Counted from the stretch's first letter, positions 1-8,928 are shown. The stretch: DNA of 64,000 nucleotides from Echinicola pacifica DSM 19836 (GCF_000373245.1 NZ_KB890741.1:62001-126000); one strand, 5' to 3'. Notes: generated by a model from the letters alone, not told the origin. Numbers and translations are program-made.

Positions 1-68
1 AAGAAGGAAGCTGTGTATATAGCGGTAAACCTTCTAGTGGAAGAGTTTTGTTTGCCAAAGCCTATTAG
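1..68 (+). CDS. proS: Prolyl-tRNA synthetase, C-terminal end only (probable)
   Basis: Only the last 21 codons and a TAG stop are inside the window. The frame read from base 3 ends in GRVLFAKAY, preceded by CVYSGKPSS. This fits what I remember of the C-terminus of archaeal/eukaryote-type prolyl-tRNA synthetase, whose chain ends in a conserved tyrosine that reaches towards the active site. The hairpin at 102-158 would end this transcript. With so few residues the choice of frame is itself an inference; the frame from base 1 also stays open, to a TAG at 70-72. Confidence 0.55.
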   Translation, partial: EGSCVYSGKPSSGRVLFAKAY

Positions 69-101
69 GTAGGACCTAGAAAAATTTCTTTATACAGGAT
101 A

Positions 102-158
102 AAAAGCCTCCTTTTGGATCGCAGCGATTGATTCGCTTCGAACTGGAAGGAGGCTTTT
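102..158 (+). terminator. Intrinsic terminator after the first (partial) gene
   Basis: Perfect 12-bp inverted repeat, AAAAGCCTCCTT at 102-113 and AAGGAGGCTTTT at 147-158, with a long 33-nt loop that can itself fold. The stem ends in a T-run on the plus strand, and in one on the minus strand as well, so it could work both ways. It lies between the probable proS stop and the NfeD-like gene. Confidence 0.7.
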
Positions 159-253
159 GGTTGGAGAGCGGGAGATTGCTGCATGGTGAAAAGAAATAAT
201 TTCGTTTTGCCAAAAAATCTCTCTAATTTGAGCTATTAACTCTCTTACTAGAA

Positions 254-718
254 ATGACCTTAACATTAATAATTGGATTTTTAGTGCTCGGATTGATATT
301 GATGCTGCTGGAGGTGCTTTTTGTTCCCGGTACCACATTGGTTGGGATATTGGGATTGGCTTTTAGTGGTCTTGGCGTATTTCTGGGCTTTGTAAATTAT
401 GATTCTTCCACTGCTTTCTTGGTTTTAGGACTAGCGACCTTAGCGAACGTTGCTGTGGTTTTCTATGGTTTTAAGTCAGGATTATGGAAGCGGTTTTCTC
501 TAAAGTCAACCATCTCAAGTCGTTCTTATGATGATCGGCTGCTGGGCTTGCAGGTAGGATTGCGTGGTATGACGATTTCGGATATAAAGCCTTACGGCAA
601 GGCTGAGTTTGGGGACACAATTTATGAAGTTAAATCAAACGATGGTTTTGTGTCAGCAGGGGTGCAAGTGGAGATTCATCAATTGGAAAATAATAGAATT
701 ATAATAAAAGCAATATAA
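254..718 (+). CDS. NfeD-like membrane protein
   Basis: 154 residues. Three hydrophobic helices fill roughly residues 3-76. A soluble tail of about residues 90-150 looks like the NfeD OB-fold ([20 protein letters not shown]). The protein lacks the N-terminal ClpP-like protease domain of long NfeD proteins, so it is the short form. It ends one base before the flotillin-like gene starts, and short NfeD proteins are typically paired with FloA-type flotillins in membrane microdomains. I infer a role in stabilising or anchoring that scaffold in the inner membrane. No Shine-Dalgarno sequence is visible. Confidence 0.85.
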   Translation: MTLTLIIGFLVLGLILMLLEVLFVPGTTLVGILGLAFSGLGVFLGFVNYDSSTAFLVLGLATLANVAVVFYGFKSGLWKRFSLKSTISSRSYDDRLLGLQVGLRGMTISDIKPYGKAEFGDTIYEVKSNDGFVSAGVQVEIHQLENNRIIIKAI

Positions 719-719
719 A

Positions 720-1721
720 ATGGAAATGTCTAATTCAGTGCTCATTTTAGTAGCGGCCTTCGGAGGTCTGATTCTACTATTTATTTTCTTGTACTTTGTT
801 CCTGTAAATCTATGGATTACAGCTGTTTTTGCGAATGTGAAAGTGGGTATTGGCGAACTTATTGGTATGCGTATCAGGAAAGTTCCGCCAAGTGTGATTG
901 TCAATTCACTGATTACGGCGACCAAGGCAGGGCTGGATCTCACCACCAATGAACTGGAAACTCACTACTTGGCTGGGGGCAATGTCCCGAATGTTATCCG
1001 AGCTCTGATTTCAGCAGATAAGGCGAATATTAACTTGACTTTCAAGCAGGCCACTGCCATTGATCTTGCTGGACGTGATGTGTTTGAGGCAGTGCAGATA
1101 TCTGTAAATCCTAAAGTGATCAATACGCCAAGTGTGGCGGCAGTTGCTGCTGATGGAATTCAGCTGATCGCTAAAGCTAGAGTTACCGTTCGTGCCAATA
1201 TCGCCCAACTGGTGGGTGGAGCTGGCGAGGAGACTATTCTCGCCCGTGTAGGGGAGGGAATCGTCACCTCTATTGGTTCTGCTTCCTCCCATAAGAGCGT
1301 GCTTGAAAACCCTGATAAAATCTCTAAACTAGTGCTTCAAAGAGGCCTTGATGCTGGAACTGCCTTTGAGATCCTTTCTATTGATATTGCTGATATCGAT
1401 GTTGGAACTAATATCGGCGCCAAATTGCAAATTGATCAAGCTTCTGCTGATTTGAAAGTGGCCGAAGCTAGAGCCGAGGAAAGAAGAGCTATGGCGGTTG
1501 CTTTAGAACAGGAAATGAAAGCCAGAAACGTGGAGATGCGTGCCAAGGTAATAGAAGCTGAAGCCGAAATACCAATGGCCCTTGCCGAAGCTTTCCGCTC
1601 TGGAAACTTAGGGGTTATGGATTATTACCGTATGGAAAATATCAAGTCTGATACTGAGATGCGTGAGTCTATCGCTAAACCAGAGGAAGGCAAAAATAAA
1701 AACGATAAAAATAAAGAATAG
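720..1721 (+). CDS. floA: Flotillin-like protein FloA
   Basis: 333 residues, the usual length for FloA/YqfA. A membrane-embedded hydrophobic segment spans about residues 6-30. It is followed by an SPFH/band-7 region, an Ala/Glu-rich coiled coil at about residues 240-290 ([20 protein letters not shown]), and a Lys/Asn-rich cytoplasmic tail. The family builds detergent-resistant membrane domains that gather signalling and secretion proteins. The upstream gene encodes the usual NfeD partner and the two are one base apart, so they are very probably one transcript. ATG at 726 is an alternative start. The terminator at 1921-1950 lies about 200 bases downstream. Confidence 0.92.
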   Translation: MEMSNSVLILVAAFGGLILLFIFLYFVPVNLWITAVFANVKVGIGELIGMRIRKVPPSVIVNSLITATKAGLDLTTNELETHYLAGGNVPNVIRALISADKANINLTFKQATAIDLAGRDVFEAVQISVNPKVINTPSVAAVAADGIQLIAKARVTVRANIAQLVGGAGEETILARVGEGIVTSIGSASSHKSVLENPDKISKLVLQRGLDAGTAFEILSIDIADIDVGTNIGAKLQIDQASADLKVAEARAEERRAMAVALEQEMKARNVEMRAKVIEAEAEIPMALAEAFRSGNLGVMDYYRMENIKSDTEMRESIAKPEEGKNKNDKNKE

Positions 1722-1920
1722 AACAAAGAGGTAAATTACTTTGTTTCCATCAATGGGTCCAAATCCTGGTTTACCCTGGTTTATACTGAAATGATACCCT
1801 GTTCAGTTTTAATAAAAGTGGGACACTATTTTAAGGTTATAATTTCTCGGCTGTAATTTCCGAATCGAAACCTGAAGAGTCAAGGACACTGATAAATTGA
1901 AATTGGTACTTAGAGAATAA

Positions 1921-1950
1921 AAAGAAGCCTTGCATTAGCGGGGCTTTTTG
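1921..1950 (+). terminator. Intrinsic terminator, floA side
   Basis: AAGCCTTGC / GCGGGGCTT form a 9-bp stem with two G-T pairs around an ATTA loop, followed by a TTTTT run. It lies about 200 bases after the floA stop on the same strand. Confidence 0.7.
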
Positions 1951-2206
1951 TCGTTTTGCTGTAGGCTAGTGTAGATCGGACGGATTCCAAAGAGAAGGGA
2001 TAGTTCTGGCCATCGAATAGCCTGCCATGATAGACTGCTATTCACCCTGGCTAGCCTGAGGTATTAGCAGTGGCTCGAGCAGATGGAGTTTCTTTCTTCT
2101 ATGAGGTTATTGGGCTTTGAGAGGCCTATACCAACTCTATTCCTATCAAAAAAAGCAGAGTCTTTCCTTTGCAAGAGAAGGCTGGAAGAGCTTTGTAGAT
2201 TCAAAA

Positions 2207-2241
2207 GCAAAAGGCAACGAATAGGCTCCGCTGCCTTTTAT
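2207..2241 (-). terminator. Probable terminator of the WG-repeat gene
   Basis: AAAAGGCA at 2209-2216 and TGCCTTTT at 2232-2239 form an 8-bp stem. Read on the minus strand it ends in a T-run, about 90 bases after the stop of the WG-repeat gene. The stem also ends in T residues on the plus strand, so it may serve both sides. Confidence 0.5.
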
Positions 2242-2330
2242 TAAGTATTTGGTCAGGCACTTAGAGAAGAGCTGCAATATGGCATTCCAGGGAAAAGCTG
2301 CGCCTTAATGCGGGCTCTCCAAACCTTTAT

Positions 2331-3899
2331 TTACTTGGTTTTCTTTTTCTTTTTACCCTTGCCGTCCTCTTCAGAGATTGGGGGAGTGTATAGGTCTTCA
2401 GCAAGTATTTTTCGGGCTTCCTTATCCACTAGAATGTCTAGATAATAGATTGGTAAGATCACCTCTCCCTGCTCATCCATGATCCCATATCGATCGTTTC
2501 TTTGGACTACGATTTGATTAAAGCTTTCTCTACGAAGTGACTGGAAAATGGGCGGAGTAATTTCATTTCCCAATGGATCCAATATCCCAAAAAGCCCATT
2601 ATTTTCGGTGATAAAATAAGAATCATCTGATCGGAATATATCATCATAGCCCTCTGCAAGTAACTTGCGGCCTTGAGGATCAATCAAATTGGCCTTTCCG
2701 GAAGATCGGATGACGGCCAAGCCTCGTTGAAACTGCCCTGCGGACTCGAATTCTGGGAAGATTATGGATTTTCCATAAAGATCGATATATCCCCAGCCAC
2801 TATTATTGCGAATTGCCGCTAGGCCTTCACTAAAGGGTGAGGCCTCCTGAAATTGAGCTTTAATAATCCATTTGCCTCCTTTGTCCACATAGCCGTATTG
2901 CTGGCCTGTGGTGGCGGCATATCTATTTTCATTTCCAGCATAAATGACCTCGATACTGTCGGATGGGCTCACCTGCCAGTTGCCAGAATGATCAAGAAGA
3001 CCTACTTTTCTGTCCTTGAAATATACATTATAATGCGTGGGATCGACTTTGACCACCTGCTGCATGCCCATCATGTCGAGCAGGATGCCGTCTTTTTCCA
3101 TCACTCTACGAAGTCTTCCATGGATATATTCCAAGATAAGCCCCTCTTTTTCAGTGATTTTGTGGTAGCTGCTATAGCGTATTTCAGCCGTTTCCTCCCG
3201 AGCTTCTATGAGCATGTACTGGTTTTCATTGTAGCCAAAGTAAAACTCCCCCTCGAGGTGCCTGAGACTATCGAGGACGGGTTCGAGAATATATTGACCA
3301 TGTCTATTGATAAGGCCGTATCCTTCCGCCTCCTGTGCCAAAATGGCCTTTGGGGATGTGGATTGTAAGTCAAGGTAAAGGTGGTTTGGGTCTTCTGAAA
3401 TGGGTAAAAGATAGCCGGCGGGGATTTTTGCAATCACCTGCCCATTTGAAGCGATATGAGCGGCTTCGTACTGGCCAAGAAAGGAGTGGATTTTGGTACC
3501 CACATCGTATAGGTGATAGGCATTGCCTTTATTCGCCAGAAGCTCATTGTAGCGCATGTCTATCGCATCATATTCTGGTTTGAATATCTGCTCCCCATAC
3601 TCATGGTAAGCGCCTAATTTGCCATCTTGCTCCACTAGGATCCAAGGGCTGAGGTACTGGTATATAGCCTCACCCTCTAGCTCCAAGAAAGGCTTATAAT
3701 TATTCCCTAGAAGCTGAAGCCTGGCATCCTTATCACTCACCCGAATGGATTCGCTGAGAAGAAAGATATGATCATCATTGATCCTTTGTATTAGATTCAA
3801 TTCCGAATCATATACCTCGTACATTTGAGCAGAAGCAGTTCCTGTGAAGGCTAGGATTAGCATACTGGCGCTGATCCATTGGCCTAAAACTTTTGACAT
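2331..3899 (-). CDS. Exported WG-repeat protein
   Basis: 522 residues. A clear signal peptide (residues 1-24, ending TGTASAQ) is followed by about ten WG-type repeats of roughly 40 residues. Examples are YGLINRHGQYILEP, GWGYIDLYGKSIIFPEF, NGLFGILDPLGNEITPPIF and RYGIMDEQGEVILPIYY. The C-terminus is a lysine-rich tail. WG repeats form beta-rich solenoid-like scaffolds of unknown binding partner, and exported versions are common in Bacteroidota. No enzymatic motif is visible. The gene lies downstream of hemA on the same strand but is separated from it by a terminator, so it is probably a separate unit. Confidence 0.85.
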   Translation of the reverse strand: MSKVLGQWISASMLILAFTGTASAQMYEVYDSELNLIQRINDDHIFLLSESIRVSDKDARLQLLGNNYKPFLELEGEAIYQYLSPWILVEQDGKLGAYHEYGEQIFKPEYDAIDMRYNELLANKGNAYHLYDVGTKIHSFLGQYEAAHIASNGQVIAKIPAGYLLPISEDPNHLYLDLQSTSPKAILAQEAEGYGLINRHGQYILEPVLDSLRHLEGEFYFGYNENQYMLIEAREETAEIRYSSYHKITEKEGLILEYIHGRLRRVMEKDGILLDMMGMQQVVKVDPTHYNVYFKDRKVGLLDHSGNWQVSPSDSIEVIYAGNENRYAATTGQQYGYVDKGGKWIIKAQFQEASPFSEGLAAIRNNSGWGYIDLYGKSIIFPEFESAGQFQRGLAVIRSSGKANLIDPQGRKLLAEGYDDIFRSDDSYFITENNGLFGILDPLGNEITPPIFQSLRRESFNQIVVQRNDRYGIMDEQGEVILPIYYLDILVDKEARKILAEDLYTPPISEEDGKGKKKKKTK

Positions 3900-3974
3900 T
3901 TTATGAGTAGTTTAATTTTACCTCTAAAGTATAACTAATGGCGTGCTTTACAAAAATAATGATAACAGCTATAA

Positions 3975-4020
3975 ATAAAAACATCCGGAAACTGTCTAAC
4001 AACGACTGTATTCCGGATGT
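3975..4020 (-). terminator. Intrinsic terminator of hemA
   Basis: ACATCCGGAA at 3981-3990 and TTCCGGATGT at 4011-4020 are a perfect 10-bp inverted repeat with a 20-nt loop. On the minus strand the stem is followed by TTTTTATTT, 26 bases beyond the hemA stop. Confidence 0.8.
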
Positions 4021-4045
4021 AAATATATGATAACTCCCTCCGTGC

Positions 4046-5323
4046 TTACTCCTGATCGTGATGATTAGGGTCTTTTTGCAAGTCAAAGAGGTCAGAAATA
4101 ATATCAATCATTTCTTCAGCTTGATCTTTCTTGCATGCTGCCTTCAACTGTACCACGGGTACCTTGATGATTTTTTGCATCATGCTTTTGGTGATTTTAT
4201 CAATGATAGCATATTCCTTGGCGCTGGAGTTTTTGAGATATCGCTCCAGTTCCTCTTTTCGGATTTGCTCTAATGCATTTTTTAGTTTGTTGATGGTGGG
4301 TGATACCATCATCTCTTTCTTCCAGTCAAAAAACTCTTCAATACTTTCCTGAATGATGGTCTCCACCTGAGGGACTGCTTCCATTCTTCGCTCCAAAGCT
4401 TCAGTAGCCTTGCTTTGAATATTGTCCACATTATATAGCAGTACGCCAGGTACATCGTCCACAGTAGTCTCAATGCTTCTGGGAACCGAGAGATCTACGA
4501 ACAGCTTATAACTTTGGATATCGAAATTTTTGACAAGGTCTTTCGTAATGAATGGCGTGGGGGCTGCTACCGAAGATATGATTACATCCGCGGCCTTCAT
4601 CGCAGCATGGACCTCCTCAAAAGGGATCACTTCATACCCAAGCTCTGCGCCCATCTGCTGGGCTTTGGAGAAGGTTCTGTTCGTGAGTTTTACCTCTGCA
4701 TTGGGCAGGTACATCATATTCTTAGCCACATCCTCACCGATCTCTCCAAGGCCAACTAGCAAAATACGCGGGTTGAGTGTATTAGAGGTCAATTCGTCTA
4801 TAAGCTCCACTGCGGCATAAGAGACAGAGGCGGCACCATCTCGGAAAGCCGTCTCTTGGACCACGCGCTTGTTGGTGAAGAAGATGGTATGCATCAGACG
4901 ATGAAGGAATGGACCTGCCATCTCCATGTCTGCAGCAGCTTGATAGGCTCGTTTTACCTGATTGGCAATTTGCATATCTCCTACCACCTGAGCTTCCAGA
5001 CCCATAGAAACTTTGAAAAGATGCTCTATGGCCATTTTGTCATCCCCTATCAGATCGAAGTACTCGAGATATGAAATGACATTGTGAAGCCCCTTTTCTG
5101 TGCCGATCAGCTTGATGATCTCTACACTTAGGTCCAGTTCATGCGCATAGTATACCTCTGTGCGATTGCACGTAGATAGAATCAAGGTGTCCTTTACATT
5201 AAAGAACTCCTTTAATTTTACCAATAGAGAGTGTACAGCCTTGTCATCCAATGCAATAATCTCCCGAATCTCTACAGGAGCATTTTTATAGGATAGACTA
5301 ATGGCTCTAAAGTTATGCTGCAT
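4046..5323 (-). CDS. hemA: Glutamyl-tRNA reductase
   Basis: 425 residues, full length. The enzyme reduces glutamate on tRNA-Glu to glutamate-1-semialdehyde with NADPH, the first step of C5 tetrapyrrole synthesis. The catalytic cysteine is Cys52 in LSTCNRTEVYY. The NADPH-binding loop is GLGEIG at 191-196, followed by LTNRTFSKA. The C-terminal dimerisation helices are rich in Lys and Glu. The gene stands alone on the minus strand, with its own -7 element (5343-5350) and a terminator (3975-4020). The other heme genes are not in this window. Confidence 0.96.
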   Translation of the reverse strand: MQHNFRAISLSYKNAPVEIREIIALDDKAVHSLLVKLKEFFNVKDTLILSTCNRTEVYYAHELDLSVEIIKLIGTEKGLHNVISYLEYFDLIGDDKMAIEHLFKVSMGLEAQVVGDMQIANQVKRAYQAAADMEMAGPFLHRLMHTIFFTNKRVVQETAFRDGAASVSYAAVELIDELTSNTLNPRILLVGLGEIGEDVAKNMMYLPNAEVKLTNRTFSKAQQMGAELGYEVIPFEEVHAAMKAADVIISSVAAPTPFITKDLVKNFDIQSYKLFVDLSVPRSIETTVDDVPGVLLYNVDNIQSKATEALERRMEAVPQVETIIQESIEEFFDWKKEMMVSPTINKLKNALEQIRKEELERYLKNSSAKEYAIIDKITKSMMQKIIKVPVVQLKAACKKDQAEEMIDIISDLFDLQKDPNHHDQE

Positions 5324-5342
5324 TCTTGGTACTTTTATTTTG

Positions 5343-5350
5343 CAAATTTA
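5343..5350 (-). promoter_or_regulatory. Bacteroidota-type -7 element for hemA
   Basis: On the minus strand TAAATTTG matches the Bacteroidota -7 consensus TAnnTTTG and ends 20 bases before the hemA ATG. No convincing TTG lies 19-21 nt upstream, so the call rests on the -7 element and its position alone. Confidence 0.45.
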
Positions 5351-5547
5351 TTATAGAAACGGCACGAAATGAACTATTTCGCCTACGCAATCTTTAATTT
5401 AAAATCTGTCTAAATAATATTTGCCTTTTTCTCACATTTATTTCAATGCAATAATGATAAAATTTTGAAAATAATTCCAATATGATTAATTTATCACCCA
5501 TAGCTAAAAACTATGTCCAGTCTTATGGGCTTCAAAATTAGCTGATT

Positions 5548-6261
5548 ATGAATAGAAAAGTCCTTTTTTACCTGAAAAATTATTTGGGCTTTTCACAACG
5601 GGAATCAAAAGGTTTTCTGCTGGTGATCCCAGTACTTTTTATCTTATACTTCGTTCCTGATGTGATAGATGGACTTCAGGCTAGTGAATCACGTAAATTA
5701 TACCAAGAATATTTAAAGAATGCCAGAGTTATTCTGAGCGAATTGGATACAGCTCAGGCATTCGAGCCTATCAATGATCCACTTCCAAACCTCAGGCTCG
5801 CTGCCGCTTTGGACACTGGTGGGTGGCAGAATAAACAATCCTCCATAAAGAAACTGGATTTTTCGGAAGCCGATTCGGTGCTTCTGCAGATAGTCCCCGG
5901 CGTAGGGGCAGCCCTGGCCTCCCGCATTGTTAAGTTTCGGGAAGGGCTGGGAGGTATGCATTCTAAAACACAGCTGGAAGATGTCTATGGCCTTAAGCCT
6001 GAGACCGCGCGTAAAGTCTTCGAATATTTCGAATTTTCACCCATGCCGATCAAGAAGATTTCTCTCAATTTGGTGGAGGTCCAGCAGCTTGCCCAGCATC
6101 CCTATATTGGTTATGGGGAGGCCAAGGTGCTCGTGGCATATAGGAAGCAGCATGGTCCCTATCACGAGGCCGGGGACCTAGTCAAAATCAAGATTTTCAA
6201 TCAGACATGGATTGATAAGGTGGTTCCCTATCTGGATTTTGAGATGGAGACTCTCCCTTGA
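5548..6261 (+). CDS. Membrane-anchored helix-hairpin-helix (ComEA-like) protein
   Basis: 237 residues. A basic N-terminus and one hydrophobic helix (about residues 23-42) suggest a membrane anchor. Two HhH units follow: IVPGVGAALASRIVKFREGLGG at about residues 113-134 and YIGYGEAKVLVAYRKQHGPY at about 184-203. The tandem HhH arrangement resembles ComEA/GspK-like proteins that bind DNA without sequence preference. Many Bacteroidota carry such an anchored protein, but natural competence has not been shown to depend on it. It is transcribed alone and divergently from hemA, and converges on the amidohydrolase gene with an 11-base gap. Confidence 0.8.
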   Translation: MNRKVLFYLKNYLGFSQRESKGFLLVIPVLFILYFVPDVIDGLQASESRKLYQEYLKNARVILSELDTAQAFEPINDPLPNLRLAAALDTGGWQNKQSSIKKLDFSEADSVLLQIVPGVGAALASRIVKFREGLGGMHSKTQLEDVYGLKPETARKVFEYFEFSPMPIKKISLNLVEVQQLAQHPYIGYGEAKVLVAYRKQHGPYHEAGDLVKIKIFNQTWIDKVVPYLDFEMETLP

Positions 6262-6271
6262 TCCCCTGCTA

Positions 6272-7909
6272 TTAATATACTTTCTGACCGCCGATATAGG
6301 TGGCTTGTATTTTTAGCTCACGCAATATAGTTTCAGGAGCGGTCATTAGATCCCTTTCCATTACCACAAAGTCGGCAAGCTTTCCTTTCTCGATACTGCC
6401 TTTTAGCGGCTCTTCAAAATTGGCATAAGCTGCCCAGATCGTCATCCCTTTTAAGGCCGATTGGCGACTGAGCTTATTTTCTGGCTGAAACCCTCCCTCA
6501 GGTTTATTATTCCCGTCCGTTCTGGCCACCGCAGCATGATAGCCATATAGCGGGTTGATGTCTTCCACCGGAAAGTCGCTTCCTAGCGCTAGCATGTCGT
6601 TTTGCTGCTCCAGCAGCTGATAGGTATAAGCGTGTTTTACACGGTCTTCACCTAGTCTGTCAGCGGCCCAGCCCATATCTGAAGTGGCATGTGTAGGCTG
6701 TACTGATGGGATAATATTGAACTTAGCGAACTTCTCGATATCCATAGGGTGAATGACCTGGGCATGCTCTATTCTCCATCTTTTATCATTCTCTCCGAGC
6801 AGGACCTTTCCATATATATTCAATAAGGTACGATTAGCAGAATCACCAATACAATGTGTATTCATCTGAAATCCCTTTTCATTGAGCTCTTCAGCCAAGG
6901 CTAGAAAATGTTCAGGCTGATCCAATAGAAATCCTGATTCCTCCGGGGCATCATGATAGGGGCGAAGTAAGGAAGCGCCTCTGGATCCCAAAGCGCCATC
7001 CCCATACACTTTAAAACTTCGTACAGTCAGGGACTCATTTTGATAGGGGCCTTTTTCGAAAAAATATTCTTTATTCTCTGGGCTGGGGTTGATCATCGCA
7101 TACACGCGCATCATAAGCTCTTCCTCCTTTTGCATTTGCTCAATGAGCAGGATGGTCTCCTTATCCAGTCCTGCATCCGCCACCGTCGTTAAGCCGACTT
7201 CAAAGCAGTTTTTTTGAGCCGCAAGCAGTGCTTCCCTGGCGTCTGATTCACTTACATCTGGTATATTTGCACTTACTAAGTCAATGGCGTTGTCAATAAG
7301 TACGCCGGTCATTTTGCCATTTTGCGTGATTACTTTTCCCCCCAGGATAGTTTCTTTGGGGGTGATTCCTCCCATAGCCAAGGCTTTGGAATTGGCTAAT
7401 GCGGCATGTCCATCGATCCGGGTTAGGAGCACAGGGATGTCAGGATATAGGCTGTCAAGAGTGGATTTGCTAGGGAAATGCTGGCCTTCCCAAAGGTTTT
7501 GATCCCAGCCTCGACCCAGTATCCAGGCTTGATCAGGGGTGTTGGTTCTGTGTTGCTGGACTCTTTCGATCATCTCCGCTTCACTTTTTGCTCCCGTTAG
7601 ATCGGCGACTTTTAGCCCCAGACCGTATCGGTAAAAGTGGGTGTGGGCATCAATAAAGCCAGGGTAAATGAATAGTCCCTTGGCATCCATTACTTCCTGA
7701 GCCTCATATTTCTCTAAAATATGCTTACTGGTTCCCGTTTCAAGAATTAATCCATCCTTTATCGCAAAGGCTTCGACAACCGAGAAATCCCCATCTACGG
7801 TATAGATTACGGCATTATGGACGATCATATCGCTGGATTCCTTGGGAGCTTCGCATGAAATAAGAATAAAAGCGACGAGAAGAAGAGTAATAAAGGATCT
7901 GGCTTTCAT
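6272..7909 (-). CDS. Lipoprotein amidohydrolase (YtcJ-like)
   Basis: 545 residues. A lipoprotein signal peptide ends in the lipobox ILISC, with Cys19 as the probable lipidated residue. The mature protein is an amidohydrolase-superfamily metal-dependent hydrolase of the YtcJ/amidohydrolase-3 type. Visible motifs are the metal-binding HTH pair in FIDAHTHFYRYG, RGWDQNLWEG, NTHCIGDSANR, RIEHAQVIHP and SDFPVEDINPLYG. The substrate cannot be read from the sequence; related proteins act on N-substituted formamides or stay uncharacterised. Lipidation implies an envelope location. It is a single gene whose 5' end faces the HsdR-N-like gene, so the two share a promoter region of about 50 bases. Confidence 0.9.
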   Translation of the reverse strand: MKARSFITLLLVAFILISCEAPKESSDMIVHNAVIYTVDGDFSVVEAFAIKDGLILETGTSKHILEKYEAQEVMDAKGLFIYPGFIDAHTHFYRYGLGLKVADLTGAKSEAEMIERVQQHRTNTPDQAWILGRGWDQNLWEGQHFPSKSTLDSLYPDIPVLLTRIDGHAALANSKALAMGGITPKETILGGKVITQNGKMTGVLIDNAIDLVSANIPDVSESDAREALLAAQKNCFEVGLTTVADAGLDKETILLIEQMQKEEELMMRVYAMINPSPENKEYFFEKGPYQNESLTVRSFKVYGDGALGSRGASLLRPYHDAPEESGFLLDQPEHFLALAEELNEKGFQMNTHCIGDSANRTLLNIYGKVLLGENDKRWRIEHAQVIHPMDIEKFAKFNIIPSVQPTHATSDMGWAADRLGEDRVKHAYTYQLLEQQNDMLALGSDFPVEDINPLYGYHAAVARTDGNNKPEGGFQPENKLSRQSALKGMTIWAAYANFEEPLKGSIEKGKLADFVVMERDLMTAPETILRELKIQATYIGGQKVY

Positions 7910-7961
7910 ATTAAATACCCACTTAATTTTTTTTCTTAAAGGTAGCCAAGATATTTGCAGG

Positions 7962-8429
7962 ATGAAAAAAGCGGACTATCCATTTTTAGATATTAAACTG
8001 AACCTTCCTCAGGGTGAATTTAAATTGACCGAGGACGAGGGCAAGCTCTGGGTGTTTGATGCTTTGAGGAAAAAACAATTAGTCCTGACACCGGAGGAGT
8101 GGGTTCGGCAGCATTTGATCTATTATTTAATAGAGTTTAAAAAGTATCCTAAAAGTCTTTTTTCGCTCGAAAGAGGTTTAAAATATAATAAGCTGAGCAA
8201 AAGATTTGATATTCTGATACTGGATAGAAACGGAAAACCCTTTATCCTTATCGAATGTAAAGCTCCCGAAGTTCGATTAAGCCAGACTACAGTGGAGCAG
8301 GTGGCTGTTTATAATAAAACCATCGGTGCCAGATTTATGGCAATCAGCAATGGTCTTCAGCATATTTGCCTGGAATATGACCTGGATTCCCTCTCCTATA
8401 AACAGGTGCGGGAATTTCCTGAATTTTAG
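7962..8429 (+). CDS. Stand-alone type I restriction HsdR N-terminal-like protein
   Basis: 155 residues from ATG 7962, which begins MKKADYPFL. A longer in-frame reading from 7842 would run into the divergent gene and lacks support. The sequence has the PD-(D/E)xK-like core of the HsdR N-terminal domain: RFDILILDRNGKPFILIECK gives D, then E-x-K, at about residues 83-102, followed by a Gln-rich helix (TTVEQVAVYN). No helicase, HsdM or HsdS gene is near. Single-domain copies of this kind are widespread in Bacteroidota and their function is unknown. GATATTTG lies 4 bases before the start, a near match to a -7 element. Confidence 0.8.
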   Translation: MKKADYPFLDIKLNLPQGEFKLTEDEGKLWVFDALRKKQLVLTPEEWVRQHLIYYLIEFKKYPKSLFSLERGLKYNKLSKRFDILILDRNGKPFILIECKAPEVRLSQTTVEQVAVYNKTIGARFMAISNGLQHICLEYDLDSLSYKQVREFPEF

Positions 8430-8597
8430 GCTAGGTTGAAAATAAATAGTTGCTAATAAATATAAAAATATGAGTTTCTCTTTTGGAAAGAAATTGACTA
8501 GCTAATTCTTTTTCTTTGCTTATGTATAATTTTGTATTTATTGTTTTTAAGGAATTATATTTTAAAATTAAGCCTATGTTAATTGTTGTGAAAAATA

Positions 8598-8628
8598 TTG
8601 TTTTGTAATATGCCCTTGTCTACCTTTG
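8598..8628 (+). promoter_or_regulatory. Bacteroidota promoter with no ORF behind it
   Basis: TTG at 8598-8600, 20 bases, then TACCTTTG at 8621-8628. This is a full match to the Bacteroidota -33/-7 layout. No ORF follows; an intrinsic terminator lies about 140 bases downstream. Confidence 0.65.
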
Positions 8629-8633
8629 TGGCA

Positions 8634-8794
8634 TCAATAGGGATTCAGCGTGGCCAGATATAGAGGAGAGAGGCGAATTCAGCTAAAATATTGATAATGA
8701 TTTGAGCTTTAGATCGTATTGAATACGAGTACATATTAAACTTAATTTTGGTTATAACATTAAAAATATCCCCGCCATAACGGGGATTTTTTTT
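8634..8794 (+). ncRNA. Candidate small RNA (promoter to terminator, no ORF)
   Basis: A transcript starting about 6 bases after the -7 element at 8621-8628 and ending in the U-run of the 8768-8794 hairpin would be about 160 nt. It has no usable ORF; the only ATG in the interior is followed at once by a stop (ATG ATT TGA). Internal structure is visible: ATCAATA at 8633-8639 can pair with TATTGAT at 8689-8695, and TCGTATTGAATACGA at 8714-8728 is a near-perfect palindrome. Length and layout would suit a regulatory RNA (6S-like RNAs are about this long), but I cannot assign a family. Ends are estimates. Confidence 0.5.
8768..8794 (+). terminator. Strong intrinsic terminator
   Basis: ATCCCCG / CGGGGAT, a perfect 7-bp stem with a CCATAA loop, followed by eight T residues. 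It is one of the strongest terminators in the window. It would end the small-RNA candidate, and any read-through from the HsdR-N-like gene 340 bases upstream. Confidence 0.85.
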
Positions 8795-8916
8795 GCCCCT
8801 TATTCAAGTGGAGTTGGTGACGCTAGTTGATGTTATGTATAAGCGAATTTTCATGGACGTCTAGGTGCATTTTTAGGATTATGTCATTTCAAATGGTGCA
8901 TTGCCACATAATCAAT

Positions 8917-8924
8917 TAGTTTTG
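8917..8924 (+). promoter_or_regulatory. -7 element 4 bases before the BtuF-like gene
   Basis: TAGTTTTG fits TAnnTTTG, and the start codon follows after only 4 bases, so the transcript may have almost no 5' UTR. No good -33 box is visible at 19-21 nt upstream. Confidence 0.4.
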
Positions 8925-8928
8925 TCAG

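Larger units (their letters stand above)
1722..2330. other. Intergenic region between floA and the WG-repeat gene
   Basis: 609 bases without a credible ORF, between two converging genes. It holds a plus-strand terminator (1921-1950) and a hairpin serving the minus strand (2207-2241). The stretch between them shows no promoter or repeat that I can recognise. Confidence 0.6.

Noticed and set aside
2853-3368. 171-codon ORF opposite the WG-repeat gene
   Set aside because: Lies wholly on the complementary strand of a gene with a signal peptide and clear repeats; its translation resembles no family and is explained as a shadow frame.
7842-7961. N-terminal extension of the HsdR-N-like ORF
   Set aside because: It overlaps the signal peptide region of the divergent amidohydrolase; the conserved part starts at ATG 7962, right behind a -7-like element.
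7962-8429. Restriction-modification system
   Set aside because: Only the HsdR N-terminal domain is present; no methyltransferase, specificity subunit or helicase within the window.
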